From assembly GCA_964510855.1 (NCBI GenBank), contig CAZEDB010000022.1, forward strand, positions 1-27,127: DNA of 27,127 bases, in the 5' to 3' direction. Source of the DNA: UBA8828 sp964510855 (GTDB taxonomy: Bacteria; Verrucomicrobiota; Verrucomicrobiia; Opitutales; UBA953). Both the position numbers and the translations under genes were made by a program. The notes beneath the pieces are model-generated. The model was not told the origin of the DNA, did not search any database, and was given only the letters and a program-made list of their open reading frames with translations. Below, one piece after another: positions 1 to 7,588 of this stretch (within the stretch, counting starts at the first letter, position 1; the number at the start of each line of letters is the position of its first letter).

Positions 1-36
1 CGGCTGCGTAAGGCTTAAAGCCGCATCCAAAAACAA

Positions 37-60
37 AAAGCCCCGCTTTCGCGGGGCTTT
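37..60 (-). terminator. Rho-independent terminator of rpsO-pnp
   Basis: A perfect 10-base inverted repeat (AAAGCCCCGC and GCGGGGCTTT) with a TTTC loop lies 22 bases past the pnp stop. Read on the minus strand, the stem is followed by TTTTTGTTTTT (its first Ts being the end of the stem), a good U-tract. Read on the plus strand the tail is only CTTTGTAG, so the main direction is minus, ending pnp. It could also serve weakly for a plus-strand gene entering from the left. Confidence 0.9.
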
Positions 61-82
61 GTAGAGTCAGCTGAAGCGGACG

Positions 83-2323
83 TTAGCCTTGGCCGCCGTC
101 AAACGAAGGACCGCGGGCAGGCCGACGATCCCCACGCTCGGGGCGATCGCCACGAGGGCGGTCGCTGAACGAAGGCTTAGGTGCAGGTGCGTACTCACGA
201 CCTTCTTTCTCCGCAATCGCAGCGCGACGTGAGAGACGGACGCGGCCCTTGTCGTCGATACCCACACACTTGACGATGATTTCATCGCCCAGCTTGCAGA
301 TGTCTTCCACGCGTTCGACGCGGAAGTCGGCGAGTTCGGATACGTGGACCAGACCTTCTTGACCAGGGAGGCACTCGACGAAGACGCCGAATTCCTTCAC
401 GGAGCGGACAATACCCTTATAGGTCTTATCCATTTCAATCTGGGCAGCGACGAGGTTGACCTCATTGACCGCACGCGCGAGTTTCTCGCTGTCAGTGGCA
501 AAGATGGTAACCCAACCGGAATCGTCTTGATCGATGTCAAGCTGGCAACCGGTGAACTCGGTGATGCGCTTGATGTTCTTACCGCCAGGACCGATGAGGG
601 CACCAATCTTGTCGGAAGGAATCTTAACCCGGTGGGTACGAGGCGTGTGCTCCTTGAGCTCAGCACGGTGACCCGAGAGGGTAGCTTCCATCACGCTAAG
701 GATTTGCTCACGGGCGACTTTGTTTTGGGCGACCGCCTCTTTCACAATCGAGAAAGGCAGGCCGTGAATCTTCAAGTCGAGCTGGAAGGCGGTAATACCG
801 TGGCGAGTACCACAGATCTTGAAGTCCATATCACCGAAGTGGTCTTCGGCACCGATGATGTCGGTCAAGACCTTGTGGGCGACAATCTTGCCGTCGCGCT
901 CTTCGCTGACCAGACCGCAGGAGATACCGGCGACGGGGGCTTTGATGGGCACGCCTGCATCCATTAAGGCGAGGGTACCACCACAAACCGAGGCCATCGA
1001 AGTCGAGCCGTTCGACTCCATAATCTCGGCGACGAGACGAATGGAGTAAGGGAAGTCTTGCTCGGAAGGTAGCACCGAGAGCAAGGCGCGTTCTGCGAGA
1101 TTACCGTGACCCGTCTCACGACGGCTGGTCATCCCGAAACGACCGGTCTCACCGACCGAGAAGGGCGGGAAGTTGTAGTGCAAGAGGAACGAGCGCGTTT
1201 TCGCACCACCGGTGATGGCATCAATTTCTTGAGCATCCTTGGAGGTACCGAGGGTAGCGAGCACGAGACCTTGGGTCTCACCACGCTGGAAGATAGCGGA
1301 ACCGTGAACGCGAGGAAGCACGTCGGTCGCACAGCTGACCTTACGCAGGTCACCAGGGCCACGACCGTCCGCACGCTTACCTGCCTCGAGGATGGCGCTG
1401 CGATAAACTTTCTCTTGGAGCTTTTCGAAGGCCATTTTGACGTGGCGGACATCGAAGGTGGCACCGATTTCAGCGGCACAAGTTTCCTTAGCTTTCTCCA
1501 TCACGGCCTTAACCGCGTTACCGCGAGCAGCCTTGGACTCAATGAAGATGGCCTTGCGGAGTTGGTCGCCTTCAGCGGCAACGCGCTCGCAGATAGCCAA
1601 GACCTTAGGGTCGGCTAATTGCAGAGCGAAGGTACGCTTGGCTTTACCCATCTTAGCCGCGAGCTCGCGCTGGGCCTTGATGAGGGGCTGAATGGCTTTA
1701 TGGCCGAACTCGAGGGCGGCTAAAAAGTCGGCTTCAGAGATTTGATCGGCTTCACCTTCGATCATCATCATGTCGCGCTCGTTGCCGACGTAGATGAGGT
1801 TGAGGTCGGATTCGAAGCACTGGTCGTGGGTGGGGTTAGCCACAAACTGACCGGCAACGCGACCGACGCGGACGCTTGCAATCGGGCCATTCCAAGGAAT
1901 GTCGGAGCAGAGCACCGCAGCCGAGGCGGCGGTGACCATGAGCGCGTCAGGGTCGTTGGCACCGTCAGCCGAGAGCACGAGACCGATGACTTGAACTTCG
2001 TTCAAGAAGCCTTCGGGGAAGAGCGGGCGAAGCGGACGGTCGCAGAGGCGCGAGGTAATGATTTCCTTATCCGAAGGCTTACCTTCGCGGCGGAAGTAAC
2101 TGCCAGGGAAGCGGCCAGCGGCGGCGAACTTCTCGCGGTAGTCGACAGTGAGAGGGAAGAAATCCTGGTCAGGATTGCGCAAGCCCTCGGCGGCGGTGGC
2201 GGAGACGAAAAGGACAGTATCGCCTTTACGGATGGTGACGGAGCCATTGGCCAAGCGGCCGATGCTCCCGGAGCTGATGGTGATGCCGAGTTCTTCGACG
2301 GTCACGCTATGTTCTTGTTTCAT
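83..2323 (-). CDS. pnp: Polyribonucleotide nucleotidyltransferase (PNPase)
   Basis: This is the phosphorolytic 3'-to-5' exoribonuclease that degrades mRNA to nucleoside diphosphates; in other bacteria it is a trimer and part of the degradosome. The 746-residue product has the full layout: a first RNase PH domain (about residues 10-140), a helical linker, a second RNase PH domain (about 315-545) with the active-site stretch DHFGDMDFK, a KH domain (about 562-628) with GPGGKNIK, and an S1 domain (about 631-700). It ends in an Arg/Gly/Pro-rich basic tail (RPRGDRPERGDRRPARG), which makes it longer than the 711 residues of E. coli PNPase. The start MKQEHSV is the only sensible one and has no Shine-Dalgarno sequence (CCCAAACCCAAAC precedes the ATG). 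It lies 116 bases after rpsO, the usual rpsO-pnp order. Confidence 0.98.
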   Translation of the reverse strand: MKQEHSVTVEELGITISSGSIGRLANGSVTIRKGDTVLFVSATAAEGLRNPDQDFFPLTVDYREKFAAAGRFPGSYFRREGKPSDKEIITSRLCDRPLRPLFPEGFLNEVQVIGLVLSADGANDPDALMVTAASAAVLCSDIPWNGPIASVRVGRVAGQFVANPTHDQCFESDLNLIYVGNERDMMMIEGEADQISEADFLAALEFGHKAIQPLIKAQRELAAKMGKAKRTFALQLADPKVLAICERVAAEGDQLRKAIFIESKAARGNAVKAVMEKAKETCAAEIGATFDVRHVKMAFEKLQEKVYRSAILEAGKRADGRGPGDLRKVSCATDVLPRVHGSAIFQRGETQGLVLATLGTSKDAQEIDAITGGAKTRSFLLHYNFPPFSVGETGRFGMTSRRETGHGNLAERALLSVLPSEQDFPYSIRLVAEIMESNGSTSMASVCGGTLALMDAGVPIKAPVAGISCGLVSEERDGKIVAHKVLTDIIGAEDHFGDMDFKICGTRHGITAFQLDLKIHGLPFSIVKEAVAQNKVAREQILSVMEATLSGHRAELKEHTPRTHRVKIPSDKIGALIGPGGKNIKRITEFTGCQLDIDQDDSGWVTIFATDSEKLARAVNEVNLVAAQIEMDKTYKGIVRSVKEFGVFVECLPGQEGLVHVSELADFRVERVEDICKLGDEIIVKCVGIDDKGRVRLSRRAAIAEKEGREYAPAPKPSFSDRPRGDRPERGDRRPARGPSFDGGQG

Positions 2324-2340
2324 GTTTGGGTTTGGGTTGT

Positions 2341-2359
2341 GCCCGACGGGATGCCGGGC
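2341..2359 (-). other. Hairpin between rpsO and pnp
   Basis: Arms GCCCG (2341-2345) and CGGGC (2355-2359) can pair in the rpsO-pnp spacer, 18 bases upstream of the pnp ATG on the minus-strand transcript. In E. coli the same spacer holds an RNase III-cut stem through which PNPase represses itself, so a similar role is possible here. That is inference from position. The stem is short. On the plus strand it is followed by GGGTTTTTCTTT, so a weak antisense terminator is an alternative reading. Confidence 0.35.
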
Positions 2360-2439
2360 GGGTTTTTCTTTGGGGGAAAGGGATAGGCAGAAGCACTCAC
2401 CCGATAAAGGGGAGTCGGCCTCGGACCTAACTTAGGAAA

Positions 2440-2700
2440 TCACTTACGCAGATTAAGCTTAGTGATGATCGCGTTGTAACGCTCGACCTCGGAAGACTTG
2501 AGGTAATTGAGCAACTTACGACGGCGATTGGTCATCTGGATCAAGCCGCGGCGGCTGTGAAAATCCTTGCGATGGGTACGCAAGTGATCCGTGAGGTGGG
2601 TGATGCGAGCGGTTAAGAGGGCGACTTGGACTTCGGGTGAACCGGTGTCTTTATCGTCCTTTTGGTGCTGCTTGATGAGGTCTGACTTGTTGGTCGACAT
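2440..2700 (-). CDS. rpsO: 30S ribosomal protein S15
   Basis: This small-subunit protein binds 16S rRNA early in assembly of the platform and contributes an intersubunit bridge. The product is 86 residues against about 89 in E. coli. It shows the S15 signature throughout: DTGSPEVQVALLTARI, LTDHLRTHRKDFHSRRGL and a basic C-terminal part with RRRKLLNYLK. It starts at MSTNKSDL; the bases before the ATG (CCTACCCAAAGCC) contain no Shine-Dalgarno sequence. pnp follows on the same strand, as in many bacteria, so the two are probably co-transcribed from a promoter within 2701-2901. Confidence 0.98.
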   Translation of the reverse strand: MSTNKSDLIKQHQKDDKDTGSPEVQVALLTARITHLTDHLRTHRKDFHSRRGLIQMTNRRRKLLNYLKSSEVERYNAIITKLNLRK

Positions 2701-2749
2701 GGCTTTGGGTAGGTTTGTTTGGATGTAAGGCCGTCCTGGGGTGTTTCCC

Positions 2750-2824
2750 GCGGGCCAGCTACACGCCGACCTCGCCGTGTGGGAGCGGTAAAACCGCCGG
2801 CCCTTGCAAGAGGGGCTCCGCCCC
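2750..2824. repeat. Palindrome cluster between the cytochrome gene and rpsO
   Basis: Three inverted repeats sit close together: ACACG/CGTGT (2761-2765 and 2776-2780), GCGGT-AAA-ACCGC (2785-2797) and GGGGC-TCC-GCCCC (2812-2824). None is followed by a T-run on either strand, so ordinary rho-independent termination is not well supported. They lie in the 201-base spacer that must also hold the rpsO promoter. A REP-like intergenic repeat, or a structured rpsO leader that S15 could bind, are both possible. Confidence 0.45.
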
Positions 2825-2901
2825 GCTCACTCACGAAGAATGACGATAAATTGAGGCTTCTGAGACCCCAAGGCAAGGGTAAAGGAGACCTCCCAAGGGG
2901 C

Positions 2902-4920
2902 TTAGCGGGCGGGATTACCCCCAGGGCCTTGCTGGGTGCGCAAGTAGTCCCAAATCGCCCCAAACTGGCTGGCCGCATCGCCGTCCTCAATTTCGGTCAA
3001 TTGGGTCAGGCCATCCTCATCGGCATAGATGGGCATCTTCGAGGCACCGTCAATCCGGGTAGGGGCTAACATCCAACGGTCGTAGTAGAGACGACGGAGA
3101 CGCGCCGTGGCGGTGGCTAGGTTAGTCGAAGGAGCTTCGAAAGGCGCCGTAGCGGAACGACCACCGACGGGGTGACATTGCACGCAATTAAAACCTCCAG
3201 CGGATTCGAGGAGTTGTTTACCGATGACGAGACGCTCTGAATTAGGCACAGGCTCAACGGGTTCAGTAGCAGGGAAACCGTGTTGGTGGGAAAGCCCGAG
3301 GGCGAGATCGCTCGCATGATGGGCAAAGGCCGGCATGCGCGCCGCTATCCAGTAGCGCGGTTTGGGTTGGGGCACACCGGCAATAAAAGCGGTCGACCAA
3401 TCGACCTTCAACTTTTCGCCTAGCCAAGTTAAGGCAGGGACCGGACCATCAACCGAAGGTTCACCGGGGAGAGGCGGACGGGGGGGCGCGGCAGCCCGAA
3501 GCGCCGATACTTCGCTCTTAAGACCTGTCCATTTTGAAGACGCACCGTCGGCCGCATGACAAGCAACACAGTTGAGTTCAGCCACCGCCCGACGGGCACG
3601 CTCGGCTGGAACATCCTGACGAAGGGAAGATAAATCGGTCTGGGCAAAAGCCCGGAGCGCTTTGAGTTGGTCCGAAGTAAACTCAAAGTTCGGCGCCCTA
3701 CCCCGCCCTGCCGCATCATCGGCGACGCAACCGTGCATCCAGCCCTTAGCAATCGTGGCTGCTAAAGAAGGTTGATTACCCACCGGCGCGCCCGCGTGGC
3801 AATTAATACAACCTTCGCTGACTAAAAGTGTCGCGCCGCGTGCAGCATCGCCTGGAGGGGTCGCGGGCGCGCGCCACGAGGCCTCAGCTAAAAGATAAGC
3901 CGCCAAGCGTTCTGCCTCTTCGACACTTAACGCATAATTGGGCATGCGGGTGGACGGGTGATGTTGGGCCGGGTCGCGAAGGTAGGCGACCAGTGCCGGG
4001 CCGTGCCACTTCGCGGCGACATGAGCGAGCGGAACACGATCCTTGGCTTCGCTCGCAGGCACCTTGGGCTGAGTGTGACAGGCGATGCAGCCTTGGTTGG
4101 CAAAAATAACCCCGCCTTCAGCGGCAAGTTTGGGATTCGGCGCGGCAGTTTCTGCCGGCTTACCTTGTGAGGTCAGAAAAGCAGCAAGGTCAGCTGCGCG
4201 AGGATCCACCGCACCGTCTTTGGTCGGAGGGAAAACTTTGGGCATCGCGGTGCCGGGGCGATGCGCATGGGGATTTTGAATCCAGTGGGCAAGAAAATCG
4301 GCGCGATGACGCTCACCCACATTAATTAGGAGAGGTGCGAGGGCGGTTAACTCGGGCATAGCGGCGCCCGCCGCCAAAGGGGTCGCAGGCTGATGGCAAC
4401 GCAAGCAAGCCATCTGCGCGACTAAGGTACGACCATGCCGCAGGGTTTCGCCCGCCACAACTAAAGCAGGGTCATGGCGTAACGCTTCGGGCGGAAAAGG
4501 CTCCCAAGGAAAACCCCGCCCTGCCCATTCGAGCCGCAGCGTCGCATCGCCAGAGGGAGGGGACGTGAAGGTTAAGACGAAATTATTTTCACCTTTATTG
4601 AGCACCACGTCGGTGCCCTCAGCTAAATCATTAAGCGCCTTACCATTGATTTGTAATGTCGCTTTACCCGTCATGAAGACGCGAAAGCGAACCTCTTGAC
4701 GAACCTCAGAAACGAGCGCGCCTTCCCAGCGCGCCGTGAAGGCCCCAGCGGGCAGAAAAGGTGAGGCAGGCTGACCGGCAGGTACATGCAAGGCGACCAA
4801 GCGATCGCGACGCCCATCATGCTTACCCGCAACTTCAAGGCGCAAGGCAACCCCCTGCTCAAGGGCTGCGCTAAGCGGAGCAACTAGCAAAAGAAGGGTG
4901 AGCGTTAGCCTATAAAACAT
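2902..4920 (-). CDS. Secreted five-heme cytochrome c with an N-terminal sugar-binding-like domain
   Basis: The 672-residue product begins with a signal peptide (MFYRLTLTLLLLVAPLSA). Residues about 20-140 form a beta-rich region resembling PA14 or carbohydrate-binding modules. Five CXXCH heme sites follow: C172LRCH, C278IACH, C371INCH, C451VACH and C579VQCH. Likely axial Met ligands in xMPx motifs are M226, M326, M529 and M629. The third heme has no such Met: RAPNF at 408-412 stands where RMPNY stands for heme 2. The protein probably carries electrons in the periplasm from the dehydrogenase-like product encoded just upstream. The start at 4920 follows that gene's stop by 2 bases, suggesting translational coupling. 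An in-frame ATG at 4950 would overlap the upstream gene and put charged and aromatic residues ahead of the signal peptide, so I rejected it. The substrate is unknown. Confidence 0.88.
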   Translation of the reverse strand: MFYRLTLTLLLLVAPLSAALEQGVALRLEVAGKHDGRRDRLVALHVPAGQPASPFLPAGAFTARWEGALVSEVRQEVRFRVFMTGKATLQINGKALNDLAEGTDVVLNKGENNFVLTFTSPPSGDATLRLEWAGRGFPWEPFPPEALRHDPALVVAGETLRHGRTLVAQMACLRCHQPATPLAAGAAMPELTALAPLLINVGERHRADFLAHWIQNPHAHRPGTAMPKVFPPTKDGAVDPRAADLAAFLTSQGKPAETAAPNPKLAAEGGVIFANQGCIACHTQPKVPASEAKDRVPLAHVAAKWHGPALVAYLRDPAQHHPSTRMPNYALSVEEAERLAAYLLAEASWRAPATPPGDAARGATLLVSEGCINCHAGAPVGNQPSLAATIAKGWMHGCVADDAAGRGRAPNFEFTSDQLKALRAFAQTDLSSLRQDVPAERARRAVAELNCVACHAADGASSKWTGLKSEVSALRAAAPPRPPLPGEPSVDGPVPALTWLGEKLKVDWSTAFIAGVPQPKPRYWIAARMPAFAHHASDLALGLSHQHGFPATEPVEPVPNSERLVIGKQLLESAGGFNCVQCHPVGGRSATAPFEAPSTNLATATARLRRLYYDRWMLAPTRIDGASKMPIYADEDGLTQLTEIEDGDAASQFGAIWDYLRTQQGPGGNPAR

Positions 4921-4922
4921 AA

Positions 4923-7514
4923 CTAGGAACCACGGGTACACTTCCCACAACCACAGCAGCCGAAGCGACGTCTAAAGAGATAATACCCTACAGCGAGTAA
5001 ACCAAGCACTGCTACCCCTCCACCCTGCCAGCCTGCTTGCTTGGGTGCTTTTGCAGGAGCCACTGATACAACATCGCTTCCCGGCTGTGCGGCAGGAGGT
5101 ACGGCGTGAATGGTATGAACGACTTCATCAGGCACACGCGACCCATCCTCAGCCTTAAGATTCATCTTAAGTCGCGACGTCATCACGGGCTTCAAGCCGG
5201 GTACAGCCAAGAACACCTGCTTACGATCCGCAGAGAGCTTGACGGAGGTTATCGGCACGGGAGTTGTGCCGTGGGCGGTTTTATCAGTCGCATCTTGCGC
5301 ACCGACTTTCAGTTCAGGCGAACCGTAGGCCGACGACCAAAGGTAATTGTTCTGCTCGATACTGTAGTTTTGCACGTCACTCGCTGAGGCAGCATCAAGT
5401 GGGCCGGTGAAGCCAACGGTAATGCCCGCATCGGTTACGGACAACTTATAGGGTAAGGTAACCGACTTGCCGGTGTAACGAACGCGCTGAAGACCGCCAT
5501 CGCGTACGGCGTTGGACTGCCAGCCTTTGAGCCCGGCAATATAAAGCTGGCCATCGTAAGGGCTAAACCTCGGGCGCATAATGCCCGATGAGAAACGTAA
5601 GGGGAACTTGATGACGCCCCCTTGTAGGACGTCGCCGACACGTTCTTGCGTCACTAAAAATAGGGAGGACTTCCCGTAAGAGGTCGCGAGCAGGCGACCT
5701 TTAAACGGACCCCAACGATCATCGGTCACCCATGCCTGACCGCCATTAGAGTTATCCACGTCGTGAGGAATCCAACAGAACGGACGAGGCAAAACTTTAT
5801 CGGGTGTCGGCGTGCGGTGTGCTAAAGCAGGTACGACCACAAAACTCGGCTGGGTAATGGCGTAGCCAGGCTCAGGTAAAAGATTGAGGTAGCTCGTAGG
5901 TACCCAAGTGCCTTCATTGTCGCCGTTGATAATCTCACCGTTAGGGCCTACCGACATCCCGTTGGGTGCGCGTACGCCCGTAGCAATAATATCGAGACGT
6001 GACCCATCAGGGGGGAGGCGGAAGATGCAACCATGGTGGGGACTAAGCTCGTCCCAACCCCGTCCACCCGGACTCACCGGTCCACCTTTAAGGAAATACA
6101 AATTGCCCTTATCATCCACTTGCAGCTCGAAGGCGAACTCGTGGAAGTTCGACGTGATCATCACGTCGTTATTGAAACATTCGTAGGCATCAGCCTCACC
6201 GTCTTGATTCAAGTCACGAAGGCGGGTGATTTGGTCCCGCCCGAGCACATATATGACTTCGTTGATGACCTTGAGTCCAAGTCCATGATGAATCCCAGTC
6301 GCAAAGCGTTTCCAAGAAATCTTAGCCAGAGTCGCATCGAGCGGTGAACTAATCCAAACATCGCCGTTCCAAGTTGAGATAACCGCACGATTGCCCGCTA
6401 AGAAATCTAGCCCCCCAATACGCATCCAAGCGTTGTAAGGATTATCGTCAGGTAGAGGCAGCGAATCGACCACGTAGGGGGCGGCGGTGACCTCACGCAT
6501 ACGCGAGGCATCGGGCTTGGAGGCTTTACGGAGGCGAGCGAGCGCCTTCTCTTGCTCAACTTCACCTAAGACCCCCGCAACCTCGACCGTCGCAGGCCAG
6601 CGGGCTGGGCCCCCACGGGTAAGAGCAACCAAGTCAACCGGTGCGCTATCCGCTGCCGTACGCGCCGCCTGTGCTAAGGCTGCACGATCGGCAACCGGAC
6701 CCCGAGCGTAGGCAATCCGTAGGCGGGTACCCGCAGCCGTGTCACGAGCATCGAGCGCTAGGCGCTTACCGGATTGAAGACGCGCGGCAGGCAGTCCGCC
6801 AACCGCAACCGCTACGAGCGTTGAACCGTCCTGCGACAAAACGAAAGCGACCCCTTGAGCATCAGGTGCTTCAACTTTTCCTCCCGTAGGTAAATCTGCT
6901 AGGTTCATCCAAGCAGCGAGGGTGCCACTGCCGACTTCAAGTTCGCGTAGGATAATCTGACGGTTAGCGACCGAGCGTAAGTCGGGTGACTCTAAAACTT
7001 CCGCCGTACCCACACGGTAGTGGAAGATGACCCGTTCGCCGTGGAGAAAAAGACCGAGATACTTGGCGTGTGACTTGGGGAGTGGGCCAAGCGGACGTTG
7101 TGCATACTCGGGTCCCAACACGGGCATAACCCGCGACTCGGCAAAGGTTCCATTGGGGCACCAACCAGGTGCAGGATCGGTCTCGTAGAATATTTGCGCA
7201 TTTGCAGGTGCACCGGGATTGGGACCATGCACCCCATCGAAGGCTACGCCCTTAAGTTGCAACCATCCACCCGTCCAAGCCGCTGCCATACGCAAGGTGT
7301 CTGAATCAAACACCGTTGCGCCTTCGCGCTTACCGTGGCGTACGACGATACCTTTATCCGCAACGCCGCCTTTACCCTTACTCGAATTTTCGCCCCGCGG
7401 ATTCTCCACCGTGGTGGATAAGAAAGGGCCGTAGTCCATACGGTCCGCACGTACAGCATCGTCCTGCGCCGCGGCGACTAGGGGAATGAGTAAGCAGGCG
7501 ACGATTCGGTGCAT
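4923..7514 (-). CDS. Membrane-anchored DUF6797-like / sorbosone-dehydrogenase-like beta-propeller protein
   Basis: The 863-residue product starts with a signal peptide (MHRIVACLLIPLVAAAQ). Its N-terminal part (about 25-300, beginning DRMDYGPFLSTTVE) matches my memory of DUF6797 from Planctomycetes and Verrucomicrobia. Residues about 345-690 look like the PVC-type glucose/sorbosone-dehydrogenase beta-propeller (GGLDFLAGNRAVISTWNGDVW, PNGMSVGPNGEI), with an EF-hand-like calcium loop at D434, N436, D438 and D442. A beta-sandwich-like part (about 690-803), a low-complexity linker and one membrane helix (about 830-846) follow. The protein ends RRR-FGCCGCGKC, a Cys-rich tail expected in the cytoplasm. 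PVC relatives often fuse this propeller to cytochrome c domains; here the hemes are in the next gene, 2 bases downstream. The start at 7514 is chosen because it opens a clean signal peptide; an ATG at 7571 would bury it. Substrate and reaction are not known; sugar or alcohol oxidation is inference. Confidence 0.8.
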   Translation of the reverse strand: MHRIVACLLIPLVAAAQDDAVRADRMDYGPFLSTTVENPRGENSSKGKGGVADKGIVVRHGKREGATVFDSDTLRMAAAWTGGWLQLKGVAFDGVHGPNPGAPANAQIFYETDPAPGWCPNGTFAESRVMPVLGPEYAQRPLGPLPKSHAKYLGLFLHGERVIFHYRVGTAEVLESPDLRSVANRQIILRELEVGSGTLAAWMNLADLPTGGKVEAPDAQGVAFVLSQDGSTLVAVAVGGLPAARLQSGKRLALDARDTAAGTRLRIAYARGPVADRAALAQAARTAADSAPVDLVALTRGGPARWPATVEVAGVLGEVEQEKALARLRKASKPDASRMREVTAAPYVVDSLPLPDDNPYNAWMRIGGLDFLAGNRAVISTWNGDVWISSPLDATLAKISWKRFATGIHHGLGLKVINEVIYVLGRDQITRLRDLNQDGEADAYECFNNDVMITSNFHEFAFELQVDDKGNLYFLKGGPVSPGGRGWDELSPHHGCIFRLPPDGSRLDIIATGVRAPNGMSVGPNGEIINGDNEGTWVPTSYLNLLPEPGYAITQPSFVVVPALAHRTPTPDKVLPRPFCWIPHDVDNSNGGQAWVTDDRWGPFKGRLLATSYGKSSLFLVTQERVGDVLQGGVIKFPLRFSSGIMRPRFSPYDGQLYIAGLKGWQSNAVRDGGLQRVRYTGKSVTLPYKLSVTDAGITVGFTGPLDAASASDVQNYSIEQNNYLWSSAYGSPELKVGAQDATDKTAHGTTPVPITSVKLSADRKQVFLAVPGLKPVMTSRLKMNLKAEDGSRVPDEVVHTIHAVPPAAQPGSDVVSVAPAKAPKQAGWQGGGVAVLGLLAVGYYLFRRRFGCCGCGKCTRGS

Positions 7515-7542
7515 AGGGATAGCAAAAGGGACAATGCAGGAG

Positions 7543-7559
7543 AGTCCAGCCCTTGGACT
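7543..7559 (-). other. Short hairpin in the purL to dehydrogenase spacer
   Basis: Arms AGTCCA (7543-7548) and TGGACT (7554-7559) enclose a 5-base loop, 29 bases past the purL stop and 28 bases before the next start. No T-run follows on the minus strand, so it is at best a weak terminator or a processing stem. The 74-base spacer leaves open whether purL and the two genes after it share a transcript. Confidence 0.3.
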
Positions 7560-7588
7560 ACCCTTCATCACCTTTAGTTCCTAAGGAT

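Noticed and set aside
1..18. Possible end of a plus-strand gene reading RLRKA and a TAA stop at the left edge.
   Set aside because: Five codons cannot support a gene; the fit to an Arg-rich PEP-CTERM end is tempting but could be chance.
344..967. Long open frame on the plus strand opposite pnp (about 207 codons).
   Set aside because: It is the antisense shadow of the certain pnp gene, shows no protein family character and has no start signal of its own.
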